Assembly (NCBI GenBank): GCA_032622095.1
Contig: CP136061.1
Coordinates: 218,148,373 to 218,212,372 of the forward strand
Direction of reading: 5' to 3'
Origin: Siphonodentalium dalli
Lineage: Eukaryota; Mollusca; Scaphopoda; Gadilida; Siphonodentaliidae
Length of the DNA stretch: 64,000 bases
The notes under the pieces: generated by a model
The model's database searches: none
Told to the model about the DNA's origin: nothing
Seen by the model: only the letters and a program-made list of their open reading frames with translations
Made by a program: the position numbers and the translations under genes
Shown here: positions 33,626 through 45,485 of the stretch, one piece after another
Position numbering within the stretch: position 1 is the first letter of the stretch
Layout of the letters: each line of letters opens with the position of its first letter

Positions 33626-34676
33626 CCATTGTATCTGGATCGAAACGGACCTGGCCGAAACTTCAATGTCCGTGAGTTTAATGTTCACATTTCGACGACC
33701 TTGAGATCCTGTCATTCAACAAAAGGTCGAAAATGTATTTTGCTAACGCTTTTGTTGACATAAATGTCAAGAACCGTAAAATTTACACTCCAACCTTTTA
33801 AATAATTCGGCTACGCTCCTGATAGTTGGACCTGGCCTCCCATTTTTGGCTTCCGTGAAAATATTACCTCATTAGACCCTTATTTCTTCAGGTAAGACGT
33901 GCCTGAAATTTAGTGAATCATGTCGTGGACATTTGAAATCTCTATATACCTATTATTTCTTAAGATATTGTACAAGAGTCGTCTCGGCCCCTCCTAGCCT
34001 TACCCTTATATTTGAAAACCATCCATGCAATCGGTTGGAGAGAATGTCAAGCTTGCAATTGACACCGAATCGAGCCCTCTACATGAGCTATTAATTGCCG
34101 GTTACATAATATTCAAAATCCTGTTAAGCTGGTTGTCACTTTGTTCCAAGCTCCATTCCATTCATCGTGAAACACGAGTATACGTTATTTGTCTTCGTCA
34201 ATCTTAGAGTAGGTCAGTTGTTGACACAATAACGCATCACTCTTTTTTCCGGTAGGAAGTGTAGTTAATGAATTAGGTTGGGGCGAATATCAAGTTTTCC
34301 TTTCGTCACCGAAACGAGTCCTCTAGTCCTCTACCTGTGATTATCTTGATTCCTTTCAGAGCGAAACATGACTACGTTGGGTACGAACTTCTATCCGAGA
34401 TGGCGCGAAAATATATTATATTCGGTGCGATGTTTACATGGCCCATAGGTCGAAGTAAACTCTTATCACAAAATCTTATACTGATGCATAAGAAACAAAT
34501 TTGTACATATTTAATAAGTTGCTCCGATCGTGTTTTACCAAATTATGTAACACAAACACGCGTGTATGTATGGTGCTCTTCGGACATGCATGGGTTATTC
34601 CATTCTGTATGACCCCGGCTGTCGACAAATACCAAATAGAACAGCTCCGATATCCTTCGTATTATCAATATTATAT
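33626..34676. other. Unannotated noncoding stretch
   Basis: No exon or repeat is recognised. It may include further decayed LINE sequence 5' of the endonuclease relic. Confidence 0.35.
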
Positions 34677-35223
34677 TTAAAGATGGATTATCGCTTCAAA
34701 TAACACTTTTGAAATAGTTTCGTAGGTATAACATAATAAATATGAATTGAAGACCCATGTCCGGAAACGCTTCTATCAATTAATATTGATTTCATTTCGA
34801 ATAATTTATTATAAAATGAGATGATTAAATGCGACACTTTATTGTTCTATTTTTAGACCAGACCATTCATGATATACCATATAGCGGTAGAGATCATTAG
34901 GATGTTCCCATAGCTAAGCTCCGAACGTCAAATGTCCCAGATTGATTGTTTGTATTGTTTTATTCCATAGTTATAAACGATAATGAGTCTAATTAACGTT
35001 TATGTGTGACAAAAGAACAAAATACACTTTCTGGTCTCTGTTAACAGTAACCACTATTATTCGTTAGCTAAACAACCACACGTTTTTAGAAAGAAAATAT
35101 TCGAAATATAATCAATATTTATCGATAAAAGCATTTCCGGAGAGGGGTCTTCAATTCATATCTAATAATTTATACCCAGGTAACTATATAGCAATTGTTT
35201 ACAAAGAGCTAGACCATCTTTAA
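34677..35223. mobile_element. TTAA MITE with long inverted termini (AGATGG family), copy 2
   Basis: TTAA-AGATGGATTATCGC at 34677 pairs with AGACCATCT-TTAA at 35223. The outer about 130 bp are inverted, including GAATTGAAGACCC and TCCGGAAACGCTT with their complements. Best-preserved copy of the family. Confidence 0.85.
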
Positions 35224-35417
35224 CATACACGCATAGTTATGATGCCACTGCCTACTTTCCGAATTAAAACACTGTGTATGATCATATATGCCGAAAAATC
35301 TATACACCATATATTTATTTCTATTCTCATATTTATATGACATCTGTTTGCGATTCCTGACTCAAAACCGCATTATTATGCTTATATATAAAAATTGTTA
35401 TAGATGCTCGTACGTCC

Positions 35418-35960
35418 TTAAAGGCACGGATGGCCTTCGTTTTCGGTTTTAATTTAGAAACAGTTTCCAAATTAAAAACATTTCCTCAAAAATAGTGTAA
35501 TAGTATAGAATAATGATAATATGAATGCGATATTTCCACAAAATATATTATGTGTAAGCCGAGCGTTTGTTTATATACATCACGTAGAGTGAGCGATAAG
35601 CAAAACACCTAACACCGTTACATAATATTTGAGGAGAGTGAATCAAGGCGAACAAGACAACACTGAAATCTTGAGAGGCGAGCATTAGTATATTGTAAAC
35701 AACTTTTTGGCAAAAGGAACCAAAGTTCGATAGTGGGGTCTCCCCGGTGTTGAGTGTATTGCTTATAGTATACTTTTTACTCCTTGTACGTTAACATAAC
35801 ATGTCTTTTGTTTACTAATACAGCGTACGAACTTGGTACTAACATAATATTTACGCCATATCCATGTCTATATTTTTATTTTCTTTCTGTTTATGCCGGT
35901 TTTAACAGATGTGACTATTTTAACAACAATACCAACCACGAACGCCATCCGTATCTTTAA
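35418..35960. mobile_element. TTAA MITE with AGGCACGGATGGC termini
   Basis: TTAA-AGGCACGGATGGC at 35418 pairs with GCCATCCGTATCT-TTAA at 35960. The ends are related to the AGGYACG family, but most of the interior differs, so this is a separate subfamily or an element with a replaced core. Confidence 0.7.
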
Positions 35961-36102
35961 TCGTTCAATAAAAGTGCACACTGTCCCATTTTCTTTTTTG
36001 TCGATTAAAGATGTGTGTATAAAATGTGATCGTTTACACTTTTCCCCCTTTAATAGCCAGTATTATTTTCCATATAACGATTTATCCTGACAAATATTGA
36101 AA

Positions 36103-36334
36103 TACGTCAGATTTTTACGAGCATTGCTTTTGTAAAAGGAATAGACGCTTTCATATTTCAGCAGTTCATCGCCAATCCCAACGCGTGCAAACGGAAGACT
36201 GTTTTGCTCTACATGGTGTTGAGGTTCAGTACGCTAACACTTACAGTGGTACAGCCGCCCTTGATGACATGCACGCATCCGTTCTTATGTTCCACACGAA
36301 AATGCATGTGCTTGCGCGGTGGAACGTTTATTAA
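36103..36334 (+). other. Open segment with exon-like character
   Basis: After a good acceptor-like TTTCATATTTCAG at 36161, a frame (GCA at 36161) reads AVHRQSQRVQTEDCFALHGV, then EVQYANTYSGTAALDDMHAS and VLMFHTKMHVLARWNVY, stop at 36332-36334. The segment is locally GC-richer than its surroundings. A second frame is also open over about 70 codons, which lowers the weight of this one. No family is recognised and there is no clear donor or start codon. Confidence 0.25.
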
Positions 36335-36789
36335 GGCTCCCCGATGTGGAAGATGTCTCCACTATATATTATGATTAATCCAAATCCATTTCCAAGGATG
36401 CCGCTTCCAAAAGACGGCACCACGCAGCGTAATATCAATCTTATTTTAATCTAACTGTGGCAGACACACATTTCACATATATTTTCAAGCTTTCAAATTG
36501 GAGTTCCCATCGCGAAACAACGCTGCTTTTGTCATGGAATGTGTGTTTAACAGAGGGAAATCGGATCAGAGACGAACGCTTGTCCTTTCATTGGTTTTAT
36601 AACATGCGAATTTCAAAGCAACAATTCACCTCTAAGGACCCATATCTCCATTAAATACATCATAATTAATTATAATATTTTAAATATTATATTTTTAGGC
36701 TTAACCCAAACATGGTCTCCTTCTATAAAGTTCACTATATATGATGGCGACTGAGCTCAGTTCGTCGATTTAACCTTTTGGCAAGACCA

Positions 36790-37136
36790 TTAACCCTTTA
36801 CCCAAACAGAAGGGCCCTGTGCCAATGCATTCTCTTATATATGCGAGTCGACCATAAAATTGTTAAAGAATGTAAGAAAAAATGGTAAAAAGTGTTAAAA
36901 AAAGATTTTTTTAGGCCAATGCATTCTCTTATATATGCGAGGCGACCTATGGTCGACTCGCATATATAAGAGAATGCATTGGCACAGGGCATAACTGTAA
37001 CCATCACAATGTGGTCAAGGAGCCGGTTCCAATGATATCCATATTTGTATGGTTCTATTGAGACAGACCGAAGATATTTTAGGCTGTTGAAGCTTTATTT
37101 GGCCGGTTTTGCCCGGTTTGTTGGGTAAAGGGTTAA
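36790..37136 (-). mobile_element. piggyBac-like MITE (CCCTTTACCC family), copy 2
   Basis: TTAA at 36790 and 37133 with CCCTTTACCCAAACAG and TTTGTTGGGTAAAGGG ends. Orientation is opposite to 9503-9892. One palindromic module is intact (36916-36982), but the outer one (36822-36856) has lost its second half at the apex, as expected for a palindrome deletion. Confidence 0.88.
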
Positions 37137-37196
37137 GAAAATGTTTAACACTTTCTATACTAAACTCTCATTGACGAGTAGATTCCTGATGGAATT

Positions 37197-37247
37197 TTCA
37201 GATAATAATTTGAACAATATAGGTCGTTTGTTGAACTTACTATCTAA
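37197..37247. repeat. GTTCAGATAATA hairpin family, copy
   Basis: TTCAGATAATAATTTGAACA pairs with TGTTGAACTTACTATCT. This is a diverged copy of the hairpin at 4109-4160, close to the preceding MITE. Confidence 0.6.
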
Positions 37248-37454
37248 TTCCCGCCTAGGAATATGAATATCCTTCAGCACTTGTGTTATATTTTCGTCAT
37301 GCTGTCGTCTTCTCGTTTTTCCTGAGTACCCCTCCTAATGAATAATATACCATTTCAATGTATATTTTTATAACTAGATTGGCGAATCCATTTAATATAG
37401 AAAGGACTAAAGTGACATAAGGACTTATGCAACTCTTCGCAACCTTTCATGCAA

Positions 37455-37810
37455 TTCTTAAAGCCACTCGGCGGTTTAATTTCAATGTCTAACTATGTTC
37501 GCTGTTGTTACATCGCGATCCTAATCCAGGGACATAGATCGATAAATATGCAAAAATATTCTTAGACGGACTAGAAAGACTAATTCAATTGATCGAATTC
37601 CTTATATGGTAGAAATAAAGAGCGTTTCTTTCACTTCTGTGCGAAAAATTTAAAACTGGAATATTTCTGTGACCGTAGCAAATATTTTTCAGAGCATATG
37701 AAGACCTTATTTGAATATTTCGAGTGTTTATCAAGCTGTGCTGTCTGATATATCCTTCCAAATTACGGAAAATATATTTGAAAGTCTGAATGAGCCATAT
37801 CCGTTTAAAT
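37455..37810 (+). repeat. Dispersed repeat, copy B (pairs with 23355-23700)
   Basis: Begins TTAAAGCCACTCGGCGGTTT and contains GAAATAAAGAGCGTTTCTTT, TCACTTCTGTGCGAA and ATCCTTCCAAATTACG in the same order as the 23.4-kb copy. Noncoding. Confidence 0.55.
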
Positions 37811-38018
37811 TTATCTGCTATATATCGCACACTTTTGGGTTATCAATTTTGGAATTGCAGAATGCGGGTCTTCCAGGCCTGCAATTAGTGTGTCTGTCAT
37901 TTGCAGAATGAGGTAACCACAATCATGGTTAATTTAGTAGCGCTATCCCGCAAGGCGGGCTAACTCACCAAATCCACCCTCGTTAAAGAATGTAAGAAAA
38001 ATTGATAAAACATTGTTA

Positions 38019-38076
38019 GGCCAATGCATTCTCTTATATATGCGAGGCGACCTATGGTCGACTCGCATATATAAGA
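38019..38076. repeat. Truncated copy of the palindromic module at a Helitron boundary
   Basis: The module starts CCAATGCATTCTC and runs through its apex, but stops at ATATATAAGA, exactly where the Helitron-like element's CTAG end begins. The expected GAATGCATTGG arm is not found beyond the Helitron. Confidence 0.75.
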
Positions 38077-38860
38077 CTAGCAGGTGGACCCGACTTCGTC
38101 CGGGCTGTTTCCCCTCTGCTTTTTGGCGAACTGCGCGATTTGACCTTGAATTGTCCATTTTGAAGGTCAAGGTCAGGTGGGCTCACGATTTGACCCGTCC
38201 AAAACACTGCACAGACAAAAGTACCCGACAAAAGTACCCGTCGAAATCCATCCGGTTTTACCCGATTTGACCTCGAATTGATCATTTTGAAGGTCAGGTC
38301 AAGGTCAGGTCGGTTCACGATTTGACCCGTCGAAAACACTCAGTGGACAAAAGTAAACCCACGTATCACATTTCGTGAAAATCCCATCAAAATTCGCGAT
38401 TTGACCTTGAATTGACACGATTTCAAGTCAAGGTCACGTCGCACGGGCAAATGAATAGGCTTATGAGACTCCCCAAACGAAAGTATCCCTAGACACTAAT
38501 TTTCATCGAAATCCCGTGATATTCGGGCGTTTGACCTTGAAATGACCCGATTTAAGGTCAAGGTCACGTCGCACGGGCAAATTAATAGGCATATGCCACT
38601 CCCCGACCGAAAGTACCCCCACATACCAAGTTTCATCGAAAGCCCGTGATATTCGGGCGTTTGATCTTTAAATTACCCGATTTCAAGGTCACGTCGCACG
38701 GGCAAATTAATAGGCCTATGTCACTTCGCGGCCGAAAATACCCCCACATACCAAGTTTCGTCGAAATCGGCTGGGCCGTTTTCGAGTTCATCGCGAATAC
38801 ACACACACACACACACCCTCACACACAAACACACAGATCTTCAAAAAATATATAATATGC
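38077..38860 (-). mobile_element. Non-autonomous Helitron-like element 3
   Basis: In minus orientation the element begins near TATTATATATTTTTTGAAG, followed by a GTGT run, and ends CAGCCCGGACGAAGTCGGG plus TCCACCTG and CTAG. The start is degraded. The interior has repeated CAAGGTCA-containing blocks and the GACTCGAAAACGGC/GCCGTTTTCGAGTT landmark near the 5' end. It belongs to the same family as 49004-49786. Confidence 0.8.
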
Positions 38861-38989
38861 ATATGGACATTGAGTGACAAACGCCCGAGCATAAACGTCT
38901 CCCCCATTCAAAAGAAACACTCCCAGCATATAGGCGAAGAAACAACATCATTACTGGGCGAAAAAAAATCGACCGAATAATAAATCCAA

Positions 38990-39370
38990 CCAAACTAGGT
39001 TTTAGTAAAACCTGGGGTATAGGGTGGTTTTACTTTGATGATTTTTCTAAATGTATTTAAACGTATATTTTCGAGACGATACGTATGGTACGGATACATC
39101 AGATATAGATGATAGTCTTCTGATCATTATATCACCAATTCACCACAAACAATTAGCGATATTATCATAACTTCATCACGCCAATAAAACCTAGTTTTAA
39201 TTGAGATCGAATTCCAAAAACTAAAACTGAGTTTATCACAAAACTGGGTTTATCTACCCTAAAACCTAGTTTTACTCCCGTAAAACCTAGTTTTATACAG
39301 TAAAACCAAGTTTTACTCCTACTAAAACCTAGTTTAAACTATAGTAAAACCAGGTCTAGAATAAAACCTA
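38990..39370. repeat. Cluster of AAAACCTAGTTTTA motifs
   Basis: Eight or more imperfect copies of the near-palindrome TAAAACCTAGTTTTA, or its half AAACTAGGTTTT, lie within about 380 bp at irregular spacing and in both orientations. Confidence 0.8.
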
Positions 39371-39420
39371 AACCAGATTCCGATTCGGACCTCGGAATTT
39401 GTATGTTAGCCGGTTTAGGA

Positions 39421-39882
39421 CGGAAGTGAACGCTGATTAGCGGTAAACAGCCATACACAAAAAGTCGCTCACCTCAGACTGACTATGGTACGTATATTTT
39501 CGTCTTTTCCTCCAATTAAGTAAAAATCCCAGCCCGGGTGCCAATCTGCCTCAATGAGAGGTATGTTAAGGCTACATTTTCGTACTAATTTTGTTTCAGT
39601 GTCGTGTCTAGTTCTCTCGTAAATCACGGTTAAACCTCGTATTTTCGTGCTAAAAGCACGTCACATTTGCGATCAAAAGCACATTTTTCAAACTATACGA
39701 TGTCGTATTTAATGACAAAGACTTGTTTTTGATGCCTTAATATCCCATTGAAAGCCACGCTTAGCGTTTTGCCCCTGTTTCCTCGATATACGAGCCCGAT
39801 TTCAAAGCGTGGTGCTCCAACAGAATTGAACTCCCGGTAAAATCTGACAAACAAGCAGTGAATGCCCGGTAATATTTTTATT
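39421..39882 (+). repeat. Left arm of an inverted repeat of about 470 bp (pairs with 42640-43129)
   Basis: The arm begins GGAAGTGAACGCTGATTAGC and ends near GAATGCCCGGTAATATTTTT, reproduced in reverse complement at 43129-42640 with small indels. Both arms conserve a splice-donor-like GAGGTATGT or GGGGTATGT (39559-39566 here; 42989-42984 in the right arm). The arms bound a unit of about 3.7 kb. Confidence 0.85.
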
Positions 39883-41390
39883 ATTTCTTTTGAACGGCTT
39901 GTTAACTTTCGATTACACCTCTAAATGCCATTTACGGCCGGTTAACACCATATTTAACGTTAATGACTTGATTTTCACATGCCACAAATGTACATTTCAA
40001 CATTTCACAGCCAATGTTGCTACTTGTGCTAACAACTGTTTATTAAATTGGTCAAATGTCCCAGTCAAGATCTGGGATGCATTAGATCATCATACAAATA
40101 GTCCTGTGAATGGCCAATGTTTGAGATTTGCCCTTGTTTGTTATCTCAACTAGCACTTTATCTATCAAGAGTAACCATGAAACTCCCATTCGCTTGTGTC
40201 AATGGTAGTCTTTTATATTTTAAAACTATAGATTAACTATAGTTTATAATGTGCTAGAATTTGTCCAAAATACGAAACATTGTATCTTGTTTTCATTGAA
40301 ATACGCACAAAATATTATGTTCTAGAAAATAACACAATGTAACACAGTATAATCTATATACATGTACTAGTGTAGTTTATAAATGTAAAATATTACCTTC
40401 GATTAAAGATGGTGGATTTCCAGGGTTACACTCGAGAAAGCGAAACCGTTTATTTGCACATGATGGTGGGTATACAATAATATCGACACATAATACGGGA
40501 CATCCTAAGATCCAATGCGATGTACCACATATGGTCGTATATTTAAAGAGCGCTTTATGATTACAAACATTTCATATACTAGCAACATAAATACAGGTTT
40601 TTTATTGAACCTAACTGTCATGACAGTGCACGCAATTATATAATTTCAATGAGTGGCTTACCATAATTGTCCCTATCACGCACAGTTTGAACATGTGTGG
40701 TAATTTTTTAACAAACAGTATATATGATACATAAACTGGAGTCTGCCTGGACTATTTTATGGAACCATATTTTGAATCTTCCGCTGACATAAATCAACCC
40801 ATTGTATTGTATATAGAACAACACTTATGTTGATATTAGATAGTAATTACCAAGCTAAAGCAGGTTGCGAAATGTTACCACTCAAGCCCATTGGTCGACT
40901 CTCGTGGTATATCCTTGCAACATCCATATCTCGTGTGATAATTTCTAACTAATGTCAACTTACGTGTGGTTCTATAGTATGTATTATGTGTAGTCCTATC
41001 ATACACACTGACACTAACCCGAACAAATCAGATGTCAAATATCTCAAACGTTATGATTAGTTGAAGTTGACGGGGTCAGTTATTCATATCAATCGACAAT
41101 ACTGTTCTCTTGATATAGATGGTTTATGTATACCCGCTGGTACTCTGTATATTTGAGTAATACATATAGATATGGGGCGATACGTCGGCCTCTCAATCGT
41201 CTACAAACATTTCCCTTACCTCAGCTATATACCTAATTAATCTTAGGAGAGTTAAACTCACCATCAATGTCTCCGTTGTCCGATTTCGGACTTGTATTTA
41301 TGTTTATCCGCCAGAATATCACTTCTTATACCTACATACTAACCCGTTACACAGCAATTATTTAGTAATTATTTACTCTATATATTCCAG
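39883..41390. other. Interior of the inverted-arm unit, left part
   Basis: AT-rich with no recognised transposase. An 87-codon ATG frame at 39890-40153 contains CHKC and an HH pair but no recognisable domain. I treat it as unproven. Confidence 0.3.
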
Positions 41391-41596
41391 ACATGAATCC
41401 GGCTGATATGCAGACATATGAGTGCACGGCGTGCCATCAAATTGGCAACACATTTTGTCAAGCAATCGATCATGCTATAAGAAGCCACGCAGGAGAAAAA
41501 TTGGCAATACAAATTAGCCATAAAAAATCCGGACTTCACGATAACACCGGGGCATGTGAACATGTAACTGGTGTTACCACACCATCTTCATGTTGA
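41391..41596 (+). CDS. Candidate exon with a C2H2 zinc finger
   Basis: An acceptor-like CTCTATATATTCCAG ends at 41390 and is followed by AC-ATG. The frame encodes NPADMQTYECTACHQIGNTF then CQAIDHAIRSHAGEKLAIQ. This is a textbook C-x2-C-x12-H-x4-H finger followed by AGEKL, which resembles the TGEKP linker. Reading on gives stop at 41594-41596; a donor could be CAT|GTAACT about 40 bases earlier. It lies at the centre of the unit bounded by the inverted arms, so it may be a transposon gene or a captured host exon. Only one finger is visible, and nucleic acid binding is inferred from the motif. Confidence 0.45.
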
Positions 41597-42639
41597 TCCA
41601 CCCTGGCACGTTCGTGTATCTTTATAGATGTCTGCTCAAGCTCGTTTTGTGTTTGGAGGTGAATGTACAGTCGGGCACCCGACACCAGAACGTCGGCGTT
41701 GCCGACCCAAGAATATCAAAGGGTCCGTCCATCTGAAACATACAATGGGGCGTATATATAGATTCAGCGACACGTCGAAATGGGGTCCATCAGAAGCATC
41801 GGGAAGCAATGGGGAAGGGCTACATAAAAGGGCGCTTTATATGTATGTTATGGACTATAACCAATGGAAAACACACGTCAGTTTATTATAAGTGTATAAC
41901 TTAACAACTCCCTGCAGATTCCTTCAATTTTACATGGATTGCATGCAGTATGGCGACAAAAAGGCAAACCGTGGCACCTCTCGCTCGCCCTATAGACCGG
42001 GGTCACATGTTCTCTCCGCATTCGGTGCCCCTGGTCCTGTTTGGTGGTATGAACCTCCCCATGAATTATAGGGAATATCTTATTTTGATTTATGTATTTG
42101 TACCCTTTGGGTTCAAATTGCTCGACTATACTCAACCCCAAAATACCCGACTACCATTTCGAATTTTATTGTCACCATTGAGTTGGAATTTTTCAACTAG
42201 GCTAATTAAAAATTGCAAATTTAGACTAAAATCCAGACGGAAAACCATGATTCTACTTGTTTAAAGTCTGAATTATCCAACTGCATGCTGTTAAATTGGA
42301 GGCTTAAAATTTCCAACTATTAGTGGTATTTGATCAATTGGGGTGTTCATGCCTGGACATTATCTGTATTTCAGTGTTCAGAACACCATGCCACTCCATA
42401 TAAAACCCTATTATAGCACATTTTTTTTGGCACCAGCTTGAGGGCTAAATTTAAAGTTCTATATGTTGAAACAAAGATTGTAATATGAGTTCAATTATGT
42501 CCACATGTGTTTGTTATTGGTGGTCTATAATCTATTTTAATACTAGCTATCGACGTCACTTCAGTTTTCACTCCAATATACAACAATATTTAAGTGTAAG
42601 GCATTTTCAGGGTGTAATCGACAAATACCAGCAGTTCAA
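41597..42639. other. Interior of the inverted-arm unit, right part
   Basis: Contains several open frames of up to about 100 codons without recognisable domains. Short TTCCAAC-type motifs occur near 42180-42320. No clear exon. Confidence 0.3.
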
Positions 42640-43129
42640 TACAAATAATAAAAAAAATTATACCGGGCGTTCAATGCTTGTTTGTCAGATTTTAACTGGC
42701 GTTCAATTCTGTTGGAGCACCACGCTTTGAAATCGGGCTCGTATATCGACACAGGAAACACAGGACACAGGAAACACGGACCAAAAGCTAAGCGTGGCTT
42801 TCAATGGGATATTAAGGCATCCAAAACATGTCTTTGTTATTAAATACACATCGTATAGTTTTAAAAATGTGCTTTTGATCGCCAACGTGACGCGTTTTGA
42901 GCACGAAAATAGGAGGTTTAACCGTGATTTACGAGAGAACTAGACACGACACTGAAACGAAATTAGTACGAAAATGTAGCGGAACATACCCCTCATCGAG
43001 GCAGATTGGCACCGGACTGGGATTTTAATACAATTGGAGGAAAAGACGAAAAAATACGTACCGTAGTCAGTCTGAGGTGAGCTACTTTTGTTTATGGCTG
43101 TTTACCACAAACCAGCGTTCACTTCCGTG
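42640..43129 (-). repeat. Right arm of the inverted repeat of about 470 bp
   Basis: Reverse complement of 39421-39882, with landmarks in reverse order: CGGGCGTTCAATGC, GAGCACCACGCTTTG, GCGTGGCTTTCAATGGG, CGTGATTTACGAGAG and CAGCGTTCACTTCC. Small indels show the arms are not a recent assembly duplication. Confidence 0.85.
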
Positions 43130-43580
43130 CACACACAGTGTATACGTATAATATATTTTTATTATATTGTAATCTCCGTTATAAAAGTAATAAAAGGTCG
43201 CTGACCAAAATGTCCCCCGACGAAGGTGGCAGGTTTGAGGGATTTATGGGTTTCATATCCATATACTACAAAATGAAGAAGGAATTTGTTACACCAATAT
43301 GATACAAAGTGCACATTCACTAAATATGTTGCACATCTTATGTCGAGAAAGAGTCAATAACTCTAAAATAAAAAACAGTTCTGTTTAAAAATGGCAATAA
43401 CTCCGCAAAAATGACTCGGACCGAACTCAACATCGCAGGTTCCCATGCTGGCTGACATCTGTGCGTGCCAAGTTAAAAATAAACAATTGACTATAAAATG
43501 GCGGAATACAGACTCGGACAAATACATCTAAACTGTTCGATTGCATATATTAATCATGTCAAAAATAAAAAATAAACCAA

Positions 43581-43712
43581 GTGCCGAAACGTCTTCGATA
43601 AAGTGCCGAAACGTCCAGGAGCTTGGGCCGAAACAACCAAGTGCCGAAAACTCTGTAGCCGAAACGTCCCGAAAAACAGGTGCCGAAACGTCCAAGTGTC
43701 GAAACGTCCTGC
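43581..43712 (+). repeat. Minisatellite GTGCCGAAACGTCC
   Basis: About eight irregular copies of (GT)GCCGAAACGTC with spacers of a few bases, followed by a C run near 43716-43725. Confidence 0.85.
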
Positions 43713-44522
43713 ACCCCCCCCCCAAGTTATATGTTCCCTGTAACCATGCATTTTGTAACAGTGTTACGAATGTTACAGGCATTAAATTGGACTATAATAT
43801 GTATATCATTGGGGGAGTATAAATGGAACATGAAAACCTGTGCCCATAATATATAGTTTGTAACACGTGTGACCATTGTGATGGTGATACAAATGCCCCA
43901 TGCATGGTGGAAATGCACATGTTTCATGCGGTATCTGTCATGTTCAATCAAATGCCAGTACATGAGAAAGGGTTATACGCCATGTATGAAATCAGTAACT
44001 ACATCATAACTAATTACATTCGACTGTCACGTAAACAGAGAAAATTATCTCAAAGTTTAATAGCCTGGGCTGAGCCCTGCAGCTGCGCATACACGCTTTC
44101 AGTTTTATATATCCTCTGCAAATAAATTTAAAAATGAATTTAAGCGCACCCAATGTCATTATGGGGTTCAGCTTTATCCGATATTTGCTAATCCACCCAA
44201 GGTGTCAAATATGACGAGGCACACGCTAACTTTCGATATCTGTATGTAACATTTCTCGATAAGAGTTTTAATAAGGTCATGTTTGGAGATTATAATCGTA
44301 TTAGCGGAGAAATTCTGTCAAACTAGTTTTTCCCTTAATACTTACGTCAAATGGGTGTTTCAAATAGGGAGACACCTGTTTTATAGGTTCAATCAAATGT
44401 AATGTGCGAAAGTGGTTTGAAGTTGTAGATGTTCAATCCGTTTGGACTCTTAAATTTCTTCGGCGTTGAGCGCAACATTTCAATGTTTTGTGTGAATGAG
44501 CACTTAATTTAGATTTGTAACC

Positions 44523-44766
44523 TTCTAAAATAGATGGATTCTCCCACCCAGTTACAAAAGTATTCATTGAAATCTTCTAATATTCATTTGGTGGGGTGTT
44601 CAAATAATAAAAGCAAACGACAGACATAGGAGAGCAGAATTAATCATATTCATTGGAGGGAAATGTTCAGATAATAACTTCAACGTCGTTTGTTGAACTT
44701 ATTATCTGAACATTTCCTGAGAAAACTATTCATCAGTGAGTAATTAGTATAAAAAGAATTAAAAGA
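44523..44766. mobile_element. Degraded CCCTTTGTATAC-family MITE without the nested insertion
   Basis: GATGGATTCTCCCACCCAG and the hairpin 44664-44711 align with 3961-4160 and 4561-4600. Sequence after the hairpin runs straight on to GAGTAATTAGTATAA, where the 4-kb copy carries the younger element. The ends are degraded. Confidence 0.6.
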
Positions 44767-44964
44767 TGCCGTGTCCGATTTAACACCATAAAACCACCAT
44801 CGATACACTTTATATACCAGAAAATACTTATGTCGGACCAATGAGACTGCTAATATGATGTTTTAATGGCCAGACATCGATTCGACTTTCAAAGAGGAAG
44901 TTTTAACACGTTTTTAATGTTTATCATGCTAGCAAAAAATCCAATTAATGATCGTCTCTAATAA

Positions 44965-45485
44965 TTAAAGATGGATTATCTCTTCATATAACAATTCTGA
45001 AATAGCTTCGTGGGTTTAAAATAATAAATATGAATTGTAGACCTATGTCCGGAAATCGCTTCTATCAATTAACATTGATTTTATTTCGAATATGTTATTA
45101 CAAAATGAGATGTTTTATTGTTCTAGTTTTAGATCAGACCATTCAGATATCAATAGAGATCATTAGGGTGTTCCCATAGCTATGTTCCGAACGTCAACTG
45201 TCCCAGATTGATTGCGTTGTTGATTACATAGTTATAAGCGATAATGAGTCTAATTAACGTTTATTTGTGACAAAATTACACTATACAATTTATTGTCTCT
45301 GTTAACAGGAACCACTATTGTTCGTTAGCTAATCAACCACACGTTTTTCAAACAGAACATATTCGAAATATAATCAATATTAATCGATAGAAGCATTTCC
45401 GGACAGGGGTCTTCGATAAATATCTAATAGTTTATATCCCGGTAACTATATATCACATGTTTACTAAGAGATAGACCATAGTTAA
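44965..45485. mobile_element. TTAA MITE with long inverted termini (AGATGG family), copy 3
   Basis: TTAA-AGATGGATTATCTC at 44965 pairs with GATAGACCATAG-TTAA at 45485. The core shares GAGATCATTAGGGTGTTCCC and CCGAACGTCAACTGTCCC with copy 2. Confidence 0.82.

Noticed and set aside
33203-33763. 186-codon + strand frame
   Set aside because: Lies opposite the endonuclease relic and has no motif of its own; a shadow.
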